Shown here piece by piece: positions 1 through 7,291 of a DNA stretch of 24,162 nucleotides. The stretch comes from Clostridiaceae bacterium (GTDB taxonomy: Bacteria; Bacillota; Clostridia; Oscillospirales; Acutalibacteraceae). A program made the position numbers and the translations under genes. Location: positions 1-24,162 of the forward strand of contig JAEDIH010000011.1 of assembly GCA_016292575.1 (NCBI GenBank), written 5' to 3'. Position 1 is the stretch's first letter. Every line of letters starts with the position of its first letter. The notes under the pieces were generated by a model, which was not told the DNA's origin, ran no database searches, and saw only the letters and a list, made by a program, of their open reading frames with translations.

Positions 1-2
1 CA

Positions 3-30
3 ACTATACAAAATAAATATTTTGTATAGT
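3..30. repeat. Perfect palindrome upstream of the Xer recombinase gene, possible operator
   Basis: Two 12-base arms, ACTATACAAAAT at 3-14 and its exact reverse complement at 19-30, flank a 4-base centre. There is no T-run after it on the plus strand, so it does not look like a terminator for rightward transcription. It lies about 50 bases upstream of the -10 box of the recombinase gene and could be an operator for that gene or for a divergent gene beyond the left edge. The regulator cannot be named from this window. Confidence 0.5.
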
Positions 31-78
31 AAAGGGGAGTATTTTTCCGATTGTAAACAAAAATTCTTTCAAGTATGA

Positions 79-84
79 TATAAT
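79..84 (+). promoter_or_regulatory. -10 box candidate for the Xer recombinase gene
   Basis: TATAAT is a perfect -10 match 39 bases before the start codon. No good -35 hexamer lies 16-18 bases upstream; TTGTAA at 51-56 is 22 bases away, too far for a standard sigma-A promoter. The promoter may therefore be weak or activator-dependent. Confidence 0.45.
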
Positions 85-123
85 TGATTAGTTTCAATAT
101 ATTATCAAAACAAAGGTGATCTT

Positions 124-1113
124 ATGTTTGAATTCGATCCGCATCTTCTTCCGGAACGAGTCAATGAATTTGCAAGTTATTTGCTTGGCGTAAAAGGCTG
201 CTCAAGGCTTACTGTAAACGGCTATGTCCGTGATCTGCGTCTTCTTTTTGAATACTTGTCCGCAACAAAAAAAGAACATATTTCCCCTGATGAAATTGAA
301 AAAGACTATGACCTTTCTTTTATTGATGACAGCTTTCTTGCAAAAATCACTATCGGAGATATATATGCGTTTCTTGCCTACTGCACTTCGGAGCGAGGAA
401 ACAATCTGACAACGAAAAACAGAAAGGCTTCCTCACTTCGCGGCTTTTTTAAGTATATTTCGGACAATATGAAGTATATACCCGTTAATCCTGTTTCGCA
501 CCTGCAGATTCCGTCCGGCAAAAAAAAGCTTCCGCGGTACCTGACTTTGGAGCAAAGCGAAGCGCTTCTTAACGCGGTTGAGGGTGAAAATGCGGCTCGT
601 GACTATTGTATTCTGACTCTCTTTTTGAACTGTGGACTGCGTCTTGCTGAGCTTGTCGGTCTAAATTTGAGCGATATTGACCTTGATGAGCGCACAATGA
701 AAGTTACCGGAAAAGGCAACAAGCAAAGAATGCTTTATCTTAACAACGCCTGCGTCCGTGCAATTAAATCGTATATGTCTGTCCGTCCGGTTAACGCGCT
801 TAAAAGTGAGGATGCCAGGAATGCTCTTTTCATCAGTCGGTTAGGTAAGCGTATCGGCAGGCAGGCCGTTCAGGTGATGGTATATAATTATCTTAAAAAG
901 ATAGGTCTTGACGGTCAGCATTATTCCGTTCATAAGCTTCGGCATACTGCGGCCACGCTTTTATATCAGTATAACGACACCGATATTCTTGTTCTTAAGG
1001 AGATGCTCGGGCACGAAAACCTTTCAACAACTGAGATTTATACTCACGTTGAAAACAAGCAGGTTCGTGCAGCTATTGAAAACGGCCCTTTAAGCAAGGA
1101 AAGACGAAAATAG
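124..1113 (+). CDS. Tyrosine site-specific recombinase, XerC/XerD family
   Basis: A 329-residue tyrosine recombinase of the type that resolves chromosome dimers at dif with a partner Xer protein. The N-terminal core-binding (SAM-like) domain covers about residues 10-120 and the catalytic domain about 135-315. The full catalytic set is visible: Arg173 in GLRLAEL, Lys197 in TGKGNKQR, His270 and Arg273 in HKLRH, His297 in LGHENLSTT and the nucleophile Tyr306. The N-terminal domain carries a 20-30 residue acidic insert (about 48-75) that I associate with the clostridial Xer proteins usually labelled XerC. The ATG follows an AAAGGTGA ribosome site. A SpoIIM-like gene lies convergently downstream; spoIIM and xerD are also close in Bacillus subtilis, which would argue for XerD. 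The sequence alone does not settle C versus D. It looks chromosomal, with no attachment site or phage genes beside it. Confidence 0.9.
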   Translation: MFEFDPHLLPERVNEFASYLLGVKGCSRLTVNGYVRDLRLLFEYLSATKKEHISPDEIEKDYDLSFIDDSFLAKITIGDIYAFLAYCTSERGNNLTTKNRKASSLRGFFKYISDNMKYIPVNPVSHLQIPSGKKKLPRYLTLEQSEALLNAVEGENAARDYCILTLFLNCGLRLAELVGLNLSDIDLDERTMKVTGKGNKQRMLYLNNACVRAIKSYMSVRPVNALKSEDARNALFISRLGKRIGRQAVQVMVYNYLKKIGLDGQHYSVHKLRHTAATLLYQYNDTDILVLKEMLGHENLSTTEIYTHVENKQVRAAIENGPLSKERRK

Positions 1114-1128
1114 AATATAAAACGCATT

Positions 1129-1161
1129 TACGCCGGATATTCAGGCTGAGTATCCGGCGTA
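1129..1161. terminator. Hairpin between convergent genes, likely bidirectional terminator
   Basis: An 11-base perfect inverted repeat, TACGCCGGATA at 1129-1139 and TATCCGGCGTA at 1151-1161, with an 11-base loop. It sits between the 3' ends of the recombinase gene (+) and the SpoIIM-like gene (-). The T-rich tracts on either side are modest, so termination efficiency is uncertain. Confidence 0.65.
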
Positions 1162-1170
1162 TTATGGTTA

Positions 1171-1809
1171 TTACAGTTGAGGCAAAAAATGCCCGGAAAC
1201 AAAACGCAAAAGCAGAGTATCAGTCATGGCTGCAGCCGCAAAAACAACTGCAGCAACCGTATTTCGCAACAAATATATTTTGAAATCAATCGTCTCTGTG
1301 CTTTCAGCGGTCAGTATCAGCCGAGCTTTCCGGCAGGTTTGAAAACAGTTCTGAACCGAAAGAAGAAGCGCAAAAAACATGAACACTCTGCCCGGAAGAA
1401 GCACAATAAGAAAGTATTTTAATCCGGCAGAACCGAAATTATCAAACAGATATGCACCGAGCGCGCCGATGCCGAGCACTCTGAAGCCGGCTGCCGAGAG
1501 AATCGGAACCCGTCCGAAAGCACTGACTCCCAAAAGAGTGATAATTATAAGCACGGACAAGTCTGCGGCAAAAAAACCGGAAAACGCCTCAAAAAAGCTT
1601 TTCCCGGTAACGTCGGTAGAAAAAGCAACAAATGACTCAAAAACAGCCGAGCTGAAAAGATTGCTTTTTATCCTGTATATAATCGCCCCGGATAAAATCG
1701 AAATCAGCATGAATACAAAGATTAACAGCAGCGTCCGGTCGAATATATCAAGCTTTTCATTCCGAGCCATAATGCGCGGTTTTTTTGTTATAACTGCATT
1801 GATTTTCAC
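1171..1809 (-). CDS. SpoIIM-like (stage II sporulation protein M / DUF95) membrane protein
   Basis: A 212-residue polytopic membrane protein. About five hydrophobic segments are visible at residues 25-46, 82-99, 100-122, 132-155 and 181-205. Its length, the short N-terminal cytoplasmic part and the central pattern ending in a segment with a Leu-Leu-Pro turn resemble SpoIIM of endospore formers, which works with SpoIID and SpoIIP in peptidoglycan remodelling during engulfment. I chose the GTG start at 1809 because it overlaps the TGA of the upstream gene as GTGA and has AAGGGG 8 bases before it; an internal ATG at 1770 is the alternative. It is the last gene of the yajC-side cluster. The family call rests on topology and partial motif resemblance, so a generic membrane protein remains possible. 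Sporulation itself is inferred, not shown. Confidence 0.6.
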   Translation of the reverse strand: MKINAVITKKPRIMARNEKLDIFDRTLLLIFVFMLISILSGAIIYRIKSNLFSSAVFESFVAFSTDVTGKSFFEAFSGFFAADLSVLIIITLLGVSAFGRVPILSAAGFRVLGIGALGAYLFDNFGSAGLKYFLIVLLPGRVFMFFALLLSVQNCFQTCRKARLILTAESTETIDFKIYLLRNTVAAVVFAAAAMTDTLLLRFVSGHFLPQL

Positions 1810-2237
1810 TTTGCGCGCCCCTTTTTGACTTTGACTCTCATATTTACGGATACAATGCCTCCAAGCATGGAGGAAATTATCAAAATAATAAATGAAATCA
1901 GAGCCGTCAGATCTATTTTGAACGAATTTGCGGCAACAGAAGCTATAATTACAACAACATTCAAAGGCAGACAAAACAAAAAGCCTATTGAAATACCGTT
2001 TTTATGCATTTTCCTTCCAGCATAAAATGCTCCGATGAACGAACAGACCGAAAAGGAAAAAACAGCCGGATAAAATGCACTGCTCCTTGAAATATTCATC
2101 GAAAGACCGAGAGCCCCGCTTGCAAGGAATGATGCTGCATAAAGCACCGATGAAAGCAGCTGTGTTTTAAAAAACACCTTTGCAGGTAAAGATAGCTCCG
2201 AAAGCTTTTTTGCTTTTTTAATTTTTTTTGAAGCCAT
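1806..2237 (-). CDS. TIGR04086-like small membrane protein
   Basis: A 143-residue protein with a basic N-terminus and four predicted membrane segments at about residues 27-47, 57-75, 83-103 and 110-132, ending in a Lys/Arg-rich tail. This size, topology and position next to yajC match the clostridial TIGR04086 membrane proteins, whose function is unknown. The ATG at 2237 follows a strong GGGGAGG site; longer readings of the same frame run back into yajC and lack a ribosome site. It overlaps the SpoIIM-like gene by 4 bases, so the two are probably translated together. In many Clostridia this family sits next to the SCIFF peptide and its radical-SAM maturase, but neither is present here. Confidence 0.65.
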   Translation of the reverse strand: MASKKIKKAKKLSELSLPAKVFFKTQLLSSVLYAASFLASGALGLSMNISRSSAFYPAVFSFSVCSFIGAFYAGRKMHKNGISIGFLFCLPLNVVVIIASVAANSFKIDLTALISFIILIISSMLGGIVSVNMRVKVKKGRAK

Positions 2238-2251
2238 AAAAAAGACCTCCC

Positions 2252-2275
2252 CATATCCTCTTGATAAAGGATATG
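2252..2275 (-). other. Perfect hairpin next to the ribosome site of the TIGR04086-like gene
   Basis: Eight-base arms CATATCCT and AGGATATG with an 8-base loop lie between the yajC stop and the GGGGAGG site of the next gene; the inner edge touches the ribosome site. There is no T-run, so this is more likely an RNA processing or translation-modulating hairpin than a terminator. Confidence 0.5.
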
Positions 2276-2307
2276 ACGAGGCTTTCTTGATTATTACACA
2301 GAAAAAA

Positions 2308-2715
2308 TCAGTCTTCTTTTTTACCCTTGGATTTTGCGGCTTTCTTTTCAGCCTTTGCTTTTTCGGCAGCTTCCTTTGCGGCAGCCCTTTCGGCCGCAAG
2401 CCTTGCATTTGCGGTATCGTTGCTCTGAATTGCCCAGCGAGTGATCTGCATTCTGTTTCTGTCTGCGCCGGTTTCAATGATAAGATGGTTTTCCTTAACG
2501 GTGACAACGCGACCGCAGATTCCGCCGATAGTGGTGATCTCATCACCGATCTCAACGGCATTGCGCATCTCCTGCTCTTCCTTTTGTCTCTTCTTCTGCG
2601 GACGAATCATAACAAAATACATAACGGCAAACATACCGACCAAAAGAAGAATCATCGTTGTTGGACTGCTGCCTGCTGCGGCTCCGGCGCCGCTCGTTGC
2701 AAAAATAAAGTTCAT
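2308..2715 (-). CDS. yajC: Preprotein translocase subunit YajC
   Basis: A 135-residue single-pass membrane protein. A short glycine/alanine-rich N-terminus leads to one hydrophobic segment at about residues 20-37, followed by the RPQKKRQK motif typical of YajC and a compact domain (about 50-95) with GDEITTIGG and GRV. YajC joins SecDF at the SecYEG translocon. The tail (about 103-135) is very rich in Ala, Lys and Glu, longer than in many homologues, and likely forms a charged helix. The ATG follows GGAGG and the gene has its own promoter at 2748-2776. The queA-tgt-yajC order matches the classical arrangement in E. coli, but secD and secF do not follow here. Confidence 0.93.
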   Translation of the reverse strand: MNFIFATSGAGAAAGSSPTTMILLLVGMFAVMYFVMIRPQKKRQKEEQEMRNAVEIGDEITTIGGICGRVVTVKENHLIIETGADRNRMQITRWAIQSNDTANARLAAERAAAKEAAEKAKAEKKAAKSKGKKED

Positions 2716-2747
2716 TTTCTTGTTCCTCCAAAAAACATAATGAAAAT

Positions 2748-2776
2748 ATTATACAGGTTATTCTTAAACTTTGCAA
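2748..2776 (-). promoter_or_regulatory. Sigma-A-type promoter for yajC
   Basis: On the minus strand TTGCAA (-35, 2771-2776), 17 bases, then a perfect TATAAT (-10, 2748-2753). The start codon of yajC is about 33 bases below the -10 box. This allows the yajC group to be expressed separately from queA-tgt. Confidence 0.7.
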
Positions 2777-2826
2777 GAGATAATTTGAAGATTTCAGCCA
2801 AATATCAGCAAAAAGTCGAAAAAAAC

Positions 2827-3957
2827 TCAGATCCTTGCGTCCAAAAGCTCAACATAAGTGTTTTTGAACTGCTCAAATGTATCGTTTTCAATTTCAAATC
2901 GTATTCGTTCAAGCAAGCTGTTGTAGAAATAAAGATTGTGCATTACGCAAAGGCGCATTGCGAGCATTTCTTTGCATTTAAAAAGATGTCTGATATATGC
3001 GCGCGAAAAATTACGACAGGTCGGGCAATCACATTCGGGATCTATCGGAAGTGCGTCTCTTTCATATTTGGCATTATTTATGTTTATAATTCCTCTGTGA
3101 GTAAAAAGATGACCATGGCGGGCATTACGGCTCGGCATAACACAATCAAAAAGATCCACGCCACGGCTTACGGCTTCAATAATATTGCCCGGTGTGCCAA
3201 CTCCCATAAGATAACGAATCTTATTTTTTGGCATATACGGTTCAACTGCGGAGATGATTCTGTACATTTCCTCCTTGGGCTCGCCAACAGCAAGACCGCC
3301 TATCGCATAGCCGTCGAGATCAAGAGCCGCAATCTGCTTCATATTATCAATTCTAAGCTTTTCAAAGGTGCAACCCTGATTGATTCCGAACAGAAGCTGA
3401 TGAGGGTTGATTGTCCCCTCTTTTGCGTTGAGCTCGGCCATCTTTTTCTTGCAGCGTTCAAGCCAGCGGACAGTACGCTCGCACGATTGCTTTGCATATT
3501 CATACCCGGCAGGATTCTCAACACATTCGTCAAACGCCATTGCAATGGTGGAGCCGAGATTGGACTGGATTGTCATGCTTTCCTCGGGGCCCATAAAGAT
3601 GCGTCTGCCGTCAACGTGGGAAGCAAAGGTTACGCCCTCCTCGGTAATTTTGCGAAGTCCGGCAAGCGAGAAAACCTGAAAGCCGCCGCTGTCGGTAAGA
3701 ATCGGACCGTTCCAGCGTGTGAATTCATGCAGACCTCCCATATCGGCAACAAGCTTGTCGCCCGGTCTTACGTGAAGATGATAGGTGTTTGAAAGCATAA
3801 CCTGACATTTCAGTTCTTTAAGGTCAAGCGCAGACAGCGCACCCTTTATTGCCGCACTGGTTGCAACATTCATGAACGCAGGCGTTTGTATTGTTCCGTG
3901 TACGGTAACAAATTCACCGCGCCGCGCGTTGTTTTCGGTTTTGATAAGCTTATACAT
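2827..3957 (-). CDS. tgt: tRNA-guanine transglycosylase (bacterial, queuine/preQ1)
   Basis: A 376-residue enzyme that exchanges guanine 34 for preQ1 in tRNAs with GUN anticodons. The general acid/base Asp89 lies in TDSGGFQVFSL and the nucleophile Asp271 in LFDCVMPSRNARHG. The zinc site is complete: Cys309, Cys311 and Cys314 in CDCPTC, with His340 as the fourth ligand. The ATG at 3957 follows AGAGGT and gives the usual family length of about 375; upstream in-frame codons would run into queA. queA lies 53 bases upstream and supplies the next step on the modified base, so the two form a queuosine pair. No queCDEF genes are in the window, so preQ1 is made elsewhere or salvaged. Confidence 0.96.
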   Translation of the reverse strand: MYKLIKTENNARRGEFVTVHGTIQTPAFMNVATSAAIKGALSALDLKELKCQVMLSNTYHLHVRPGDKLVADMGGLHEFTRWNGPILTDSGGFQVFSLAGLRKITEEGVTFASHVDGRRIFMGPEESMTIQSNLGSTIAMAFDECVENPAGYEYAKQSCERTVRWLERCKKKMAELNAKEGTINPHQLLFGINQGCTFEKLRIDNMKQIAALDLDGYAIGGLAVGEPKEEMYRIISAVEPYMPKNKIRYLMGVGTPGNIIEAVSRGVDLFDCVMPSRNARHGHLFTHRGIININNAKYERDALPIDPECDCPTCRNFSRAYIRHLFKCKEMLAMRLCVMHNLYFYNSLLERIRFEIENDTFEQFKNTYVELLDARI

Positions 3958-4010
3958 GACTACCTCTTTAAGTTTATTTTGCGTTGATTCCGGCAAGGTT
4001 TTAAAAGTTT

Positions 4011-5036
4011 TCAAACAATGAAGCAAGCGTCGCCGAAAGAGAAAAAACGGTACTTGTTTTCAACGGCAACTTTATAAAAGTTCATTGTGTTTTCATAGCC
4101 GCAGAAAGCACTGACAAGCATTATCAGCGTACTTTCTGGCAGATGGAAGTTTGTAATAAGACCGTCAATGCACTTGAATTCATAGCCCGGATAGATAAAA
4201 ATATCCGTCCAGCCCTCGCTTTCCTCAATTTTTCCGTTGAACGTTGCGACAGATTCAAGCGTGCGGCAGCTTGTCGTTCCGACAGAGATTACGCGACCGC
4301 CGTTTTTCTTTGTTTCATTAATAAGCTCGGCGGTTTCTTTCGGTAACCAATAATGCTCGCTGTGCATAGTATGCTTTGTGATGTCGGACACCTTGACCGG
4401 TCTGAAGGTTCCAAGCCCAACATGCAGCGTAACATAGCCTATTCTGATTCCCTTTTCCCTGATTTTCAAAAGCAGCTCCTCAGTAAAATGAAGTCCGGCT
4501 GTCGGTGCCGCCGCCGAGCCGAGTTTTTCGCTGTATACCGTCTGATAGCGCGACTTATCGCCAAGCTTTTCGGTAATATACGGCGGAAGCGGCATCTGAC
4601 CTATCTCATCAAGAATATTGAAAAAATTACCCTCGTACTCAAACCTTGCAAGTCTGTTTCCGCCCTCAAGTATTTCCAGCACCTCGCATTTAAGCTGTCC
4701 GTTTCCGAAAGTGAAACGCGAGCCGGGTTTAGCCTTTTTGCCGGGACCGGTTATGACCTCCCAGACATCATCGCCGCGGTTGACAAGCAACAGGAATTCA
4801 ACGTGCGCGCCGGTTTCCTCCTTAACGCCGTATAATCTTGCGGGCAGAACCTTTGTGTTGTTGAGGATAAGGCAGTCGCCGCTGTTCAGCTCATCAACTA
4901 TATCGTAAAAATGCCTGTGTTTAATTTCTCCGCTCTTTCTTCCGATGACCATGAGCCGTGAAAAGTCCCTTTTTTCGGTCGGGTGCTGAGCTATCAGCTC
5001 TTTCGGCAGATCATAATAAAAATCCGATGTCTTCAT
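4011..5036 (-). CDS. queA: S-adenosylmethionine:tRNA ribosyltransferase-isomerase QueA
   Basis: A 341-residue cytoplasmic enzyme that transfers and isomerises the ribosyl part of S-adenosylmethionine onto preQ1-tRNA to make epoxyqueuosine. The start MKTSDFYYDLPKELIAQHP, the LNNTKVLPARL motif, the PTAGLHFTEELL block and the LITNFHLPESTLIMLVSAF block are all hallmarks of QueA. The ATG at 5036 has a GAGGTG ribosome site. It is the first gene of the minus-strand group and has a good promoter at 5122-5150. The length is normal and nothing is missing. Confidence 0.96.
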   Translation of the reverse strand: MKTSDFYYDLPKELIAQHPTEKRDFSRLMVIGRKSGEIKHRHFYDIVDELNSGDCLILNNTKVLPARLYGVKEETGAHVEFLLLVNRGDDVWEVITGPGKKAKPGSRFTFGNGQLKCEVLEILEGGNRLARFEYEGNFFNILDEIGQMPLPPYITEKLGDKSRYQTVYSEKLGSAAAPTAGLHFTEELLLKIREKGIRIGYVTLHVGLGTFRPVKVSDITKHTMHSEHYWLPKETAELINETKKNGGRVISVGTTSCRTLESVATFNGKIEESEGWTDIFIYPGYEFKCIDGLITNFHLPESTLIMLVSAFCGYENTMNFYKVAVENKYRFFSFGDACFIV

Positions 5037-5076
5037 AAATGCACCTCAAAGCATATCAAAATTGTCATCAAAACGA

Positions 5077-5105
5077 TTGACGAACCGCATTTTTCGTGAT
5101 ATCAT
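5077..5105 (+). promoter_or_regulatory. Promoter for asd-dapA
   Basis: TTGACG (-35, 5077-5082), 17 bases, TATCAT (-10, 5100-5105). The predicted transcript starts near 5112 and gives a leader of about 80 bases before asd. It faces the queA promoter, with only 16 bases between the two -10 boxes. A second, weaker set near 5146-5176 is possible. Confidence 0.6.
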
Positions 5106-5121
5106 ATAAAACAACTCATTT

Positions 5122-5150
5122 ATTATAGTGCAATCTGACAGTTTTGGCAA
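5122..5150 (-). promoter_or_regulatory. Promoter for queA-tgt
   Basis: On the minus strand TTGCCA (-35, 5145-5150), 17 bases, perfect TATAAT (-10, 5122-5127). The leader to queA would be about 80 bases. It lies face to face with the asd promoter. Confidence 0.65.
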
Positions 5151-5192
5151 CAGTTTGCGCTAAAATACTTATAAAAACTGAGGTGTACATTT

Positions 5193-6281
5193 ATGAAAAG
5201 ATATAACGTCGGAATTATCGGTGCCACGGGCATGGTCGGTCAGAGGTTTGTTCTGCTCCTTGCTAAGCATCCGTGGTTCAATGTTAAGGTTGTCGCGGCA
5301 AGTCCGAGATCTGCCGGAAAGAGCTACAAGGACGCCGTTGGAGAAAAATGGGCCTTTGATTGCGAGATTCCGGAAAACATTGCTTCTCTTACGGTTAAGA
5401 ACGCAACACAGGATATTGCTCAGATAGCCTCTGAGGTTGACTTTGTCTTTTGCGCCGTCGATATGAAGAAGGACGAGGTCAAAGCGCTTGAGGAAGCATA
5501 TGCAAAAGCGGAATGTCCCGTAATTTCAAATAACAGTGCTTACCGTATGACCGATGATGTTCCGATGGTAATTCCGGAAATCAACGCAGACCATATCAAG
5601 GTTATCGAAGCGCAGAGGAAGCGCCTTGGAACAAAGCGCGGATTTATCGCCGTTAAATCAAACTGCTCGCTGCAGAGCTATGTTCCGGCAATCTATCCGC
5701 TTGACAAAAAATTCGGTGTTAAGGAAGTTCTTGTTTGTACCTATCAGGCAATTTCAGGCGCCGGAAAAACCTTCAAAACATGGCCGGAAATGATTGATAA
5801 CGTTATCCCGTTCATCGGCGGAGAAGAAGAAAAGAGCGAAACGGAGCCGCTGAAAATCTGGGGCAAGGTTGAAAACGGTAAAATTGTCAATGCCGCGTCC
5901 CCTGCTTTCACCGCACAGTGTATCCGCGTTCCTGTTTCGGATGGTCATATGGGCGCCGTTTTCATGCGCTTTGAGGACGGAAAAAAGCCGAGCAAGGAAG
6001 AAATCCTTGATTGCTGGAAGAATTATTACGGAAGAGCACAGGAGCTTTCGCTTCCGAGTGCGCCCAAGCAGTTTTTACATTATTTCAGTGAAGACAATCT
6101 TCCGCAGACCAAGCTTCAAAGGAACCTTGAGGGCGGAATGGCAATTTCAATCGGCAGACTCCGTGAAGATACCCAATACGACTACAAATTCGTCTGTCTT
6201 TCACACAATACTCTGCGCGGAGCCGCAGGCGGCGGAGTTCTGCTTGCCGAGCTTCTTTGTGCAGAAGGCTATATTGATTGA
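5193..6281 (+). CDS. asd: Aspartate-semialdehyde dehydrogenase, archaeal/fungal-like type
   Basis: A 362-residue NADP-dependent enzyme that reduces aspartyl phosphate to aspartate semialdehyde, the branch point to lysine/diaminopimelate and threonine. The nucleotide-binding motif GIIGATGMVGQRF is at residues 8-19, the catalytic Cys158 sits in SNCSLQ and the catalytic His252 in VSDGHMGAVF. Blocks such as SNNSAYRM, MVIPEINADH and HNTLRGAAGG match the Methanocaldococcus/fungal subgroup rather than the E. coli type. A GAGGTG site precedes the ATG. dapA follows after 14 bases, so aspartate semialdehyde made here feeds the next gene product. No T-box or lysine riboswitch is visible in the roughly 80-base leader. 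Confidence 0.95.
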   Translation: MKRYNVGIIGATGMVGQRFVLLLAKHPWFNVKVVAASPRSAGKSYKDAVGEKWAFDCEIPENIASLTVKNATQDIAQIASEVDFVFCAVDMKKDEVKALEEAYAKAECPVISNNSAYRMTDDVPMVIPEINADHIKVIEAQRKRLGTKRGFIAVKSNCSLQSYVPAIYPLDKKFGVKEVLVCTYQAISGAGKTFKTWPEMIDNVIPFIGGEEEKSETEPLKIWGKVENGKIVNAASPAFTAQCIRVPVSDGHMGAVFMRFEDGKKPSKEEILDCWKNYYGRAQELSLPSAPKQFLHYFSEDNLPQTKLQRNLEGGMAISIGRLREDTQYDYKFVCLSHNTLRGAAGGGVLLAELLCAEGYID

Positions 6282-6295
6282 ACGGAGGTTATATG

Positions 6296-7201
6296 ATGAC
6301 TCCCCTCTTTATCGGCAGCGGCGTTGCTTTGGTAACGCCCTTTGATAAGGACGGAAAAATCAATTTTAAGCTTTTTAAAAAGCTTATTGAAATTCAAATT
6401 GCAAACCACACTGACGCTGTTGTTGTTTGCGGAACCACGGGAGAAGGCTCAACTCTTACGGTTGAGGAACGGCTTGAATTGTTTTCTGCTGCAAATGAAA
6501 CTATTCAAAATCGAGTTCCTTTGATCTGCGGTACCGGCAGCAACAGCACTTCTTTTACCCTTGAGGTTGCAAAAAAAGCCGAGGAATGCGGTGCTGACGC
6601 TCACCTGATGGTTACGCCCTATTACAACAAAACCTCGCAGGAGGGGCTTTTGAAGCATTATTTTGCCCTTGCAGATAAGCTTAATAAGCCGATAATTGTT
6701 TATAATGTTCCGTCAAGAACCGGAATGAATATAAAGCCGGAAACATACAAAAAGCTTGCACAGCATGAAAATATTGTTGGTGTTAAGGAAGCCGATACCT
6801 GCATAACAAAACTTATAAAATCGGTCGTGCTTTGCGAAGATAAGCTCGATTTTTATTGCGGCAACGATGACCTTGTGTCGGTCTGTACATCGTTCGGCTT
6901 CAAGGGGGTTGTTTCGGTTCTTGCAAACATAATGCCGCAATATACGCACAAAATGGCACTGTGCGGTGTAAACGGCGAATGTGAAAAATGTGCGCAGATG
7001 CAAAAAGACTGTATGGAGCTTGTTGAAAATCTTTTCATCGATGTCAACCCGATGCCGATAAAAGCAGCGCTTAGAATTGCCGGGATTGACGCCGGACAGT
7101 GCCGTTTGCCTCTGTGTGAGCTGTCTCTTGACTGCAGGGAGCTTTTAATGCAGTCAATGCAGAAGCATCTTTATGAAATCAGGTCTGAGCTGAGAATATG
7201 A
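6296..7201 (+). CDS. dapA: 4-hydroxy-tetrahydrodipicolinate synthase
   Basis: A 301-residue TIM-barrel aldolase that condenses pyruvate with aspartate semialdehyde, the first committed step to diaminopimelate and lysine. The Schiff-base lysine is Lys164 in VGVKEAD, Tyr136 in IVYNVPSRTG is the catalytic tyrosine, the TTGE motif is at 47-50 and PYYNK at 108-112. I chose the second of two adjacent ATG codons (6296) because GGAGG ends 7 bases before it; the ATG at 6293 adds one Met and cannot be excluded. It shares a transcript with asd and is followed by a strong hairpin. Confidence 0.95.
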   Translation: MTPLFIGSGVALVTPFDKDGKINFKLFKKLIEIQIANHTDAVVVCGTTGEGSTLTVEERLELFSAANETIQNRVPLICGTGSNSTSFTLEVAKKAEECGADAHLMVTPYYNKTSQEGLLKHYFALADKLNKPIIVYNVPSRTGMNIKPETYKKLAQHENIVGVKEADTCITKLIKSVVLCEDKLDFYCGNDDLVSVCTSFGFKGVVSVLANIMPQYTHKMALCGVNGECEKCAQMQKDCMELVENLFIDVNPMPIKAALRIAGIDAGQCRLPLCELSLDCRELLMQSMQKHLYEIRSELRI

Positions 7202-7227
7202 AAAAAATTTTACTCACATAATAAAGA

Positions 7228-7280
7228 AAAGCTATAAAATGCGGGAAACATTTATTTTGCTTCCTGTATTTTATAGCTTT
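7228..7280. terminator. Bidirectional terminator hairpin after dapA
   Basis: Arms at 7228-7247 and 7261-7280 pair over 20 bases with two mismatches or wobbles; the outer part AAAGCTATAAAAT is fully complementary to ATTTTATAGCTTT. A-rich and T-rich flanks support termination of dapA from the left and of the convergent membrane protein gene from the right. Confidence 0.75.
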
Positions 7281-7291
7281 GTTTAATATAA

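Noticed and set aside
1..1170. Tyrosine recombinase as the integrase of a mobile island
   Set aside because: It has the size and motifs of a chromosomal Xer protein, and its neighbours are housekeeping genes with no att-like repeats, phage genes or foreign base composition.
2238..2307. SCIFF-type six-cysteine peptide gene expected near a TIGR04086 family gene
   Set aside because: The gap is only 70 bases, contains a hairpin and ribosome site, and encodes no cysteine-rich peptide in any frame.
2287..3792. A long open frame (about 500 codons) on the plus strand opposite yajC and tgt
   Set aside because: It is antisense to two confidently identified genes and shows no recognisable domain or ribosome site. 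Its openness follows from the codon usage of tgt.
5106..5192. Possible lysine riboswitch or T-box before asd-dapA
   Set aside because: The leader is only about 80 bases, with no T-box sequence, no five-way junction-like pattern and no terminator hairpin.
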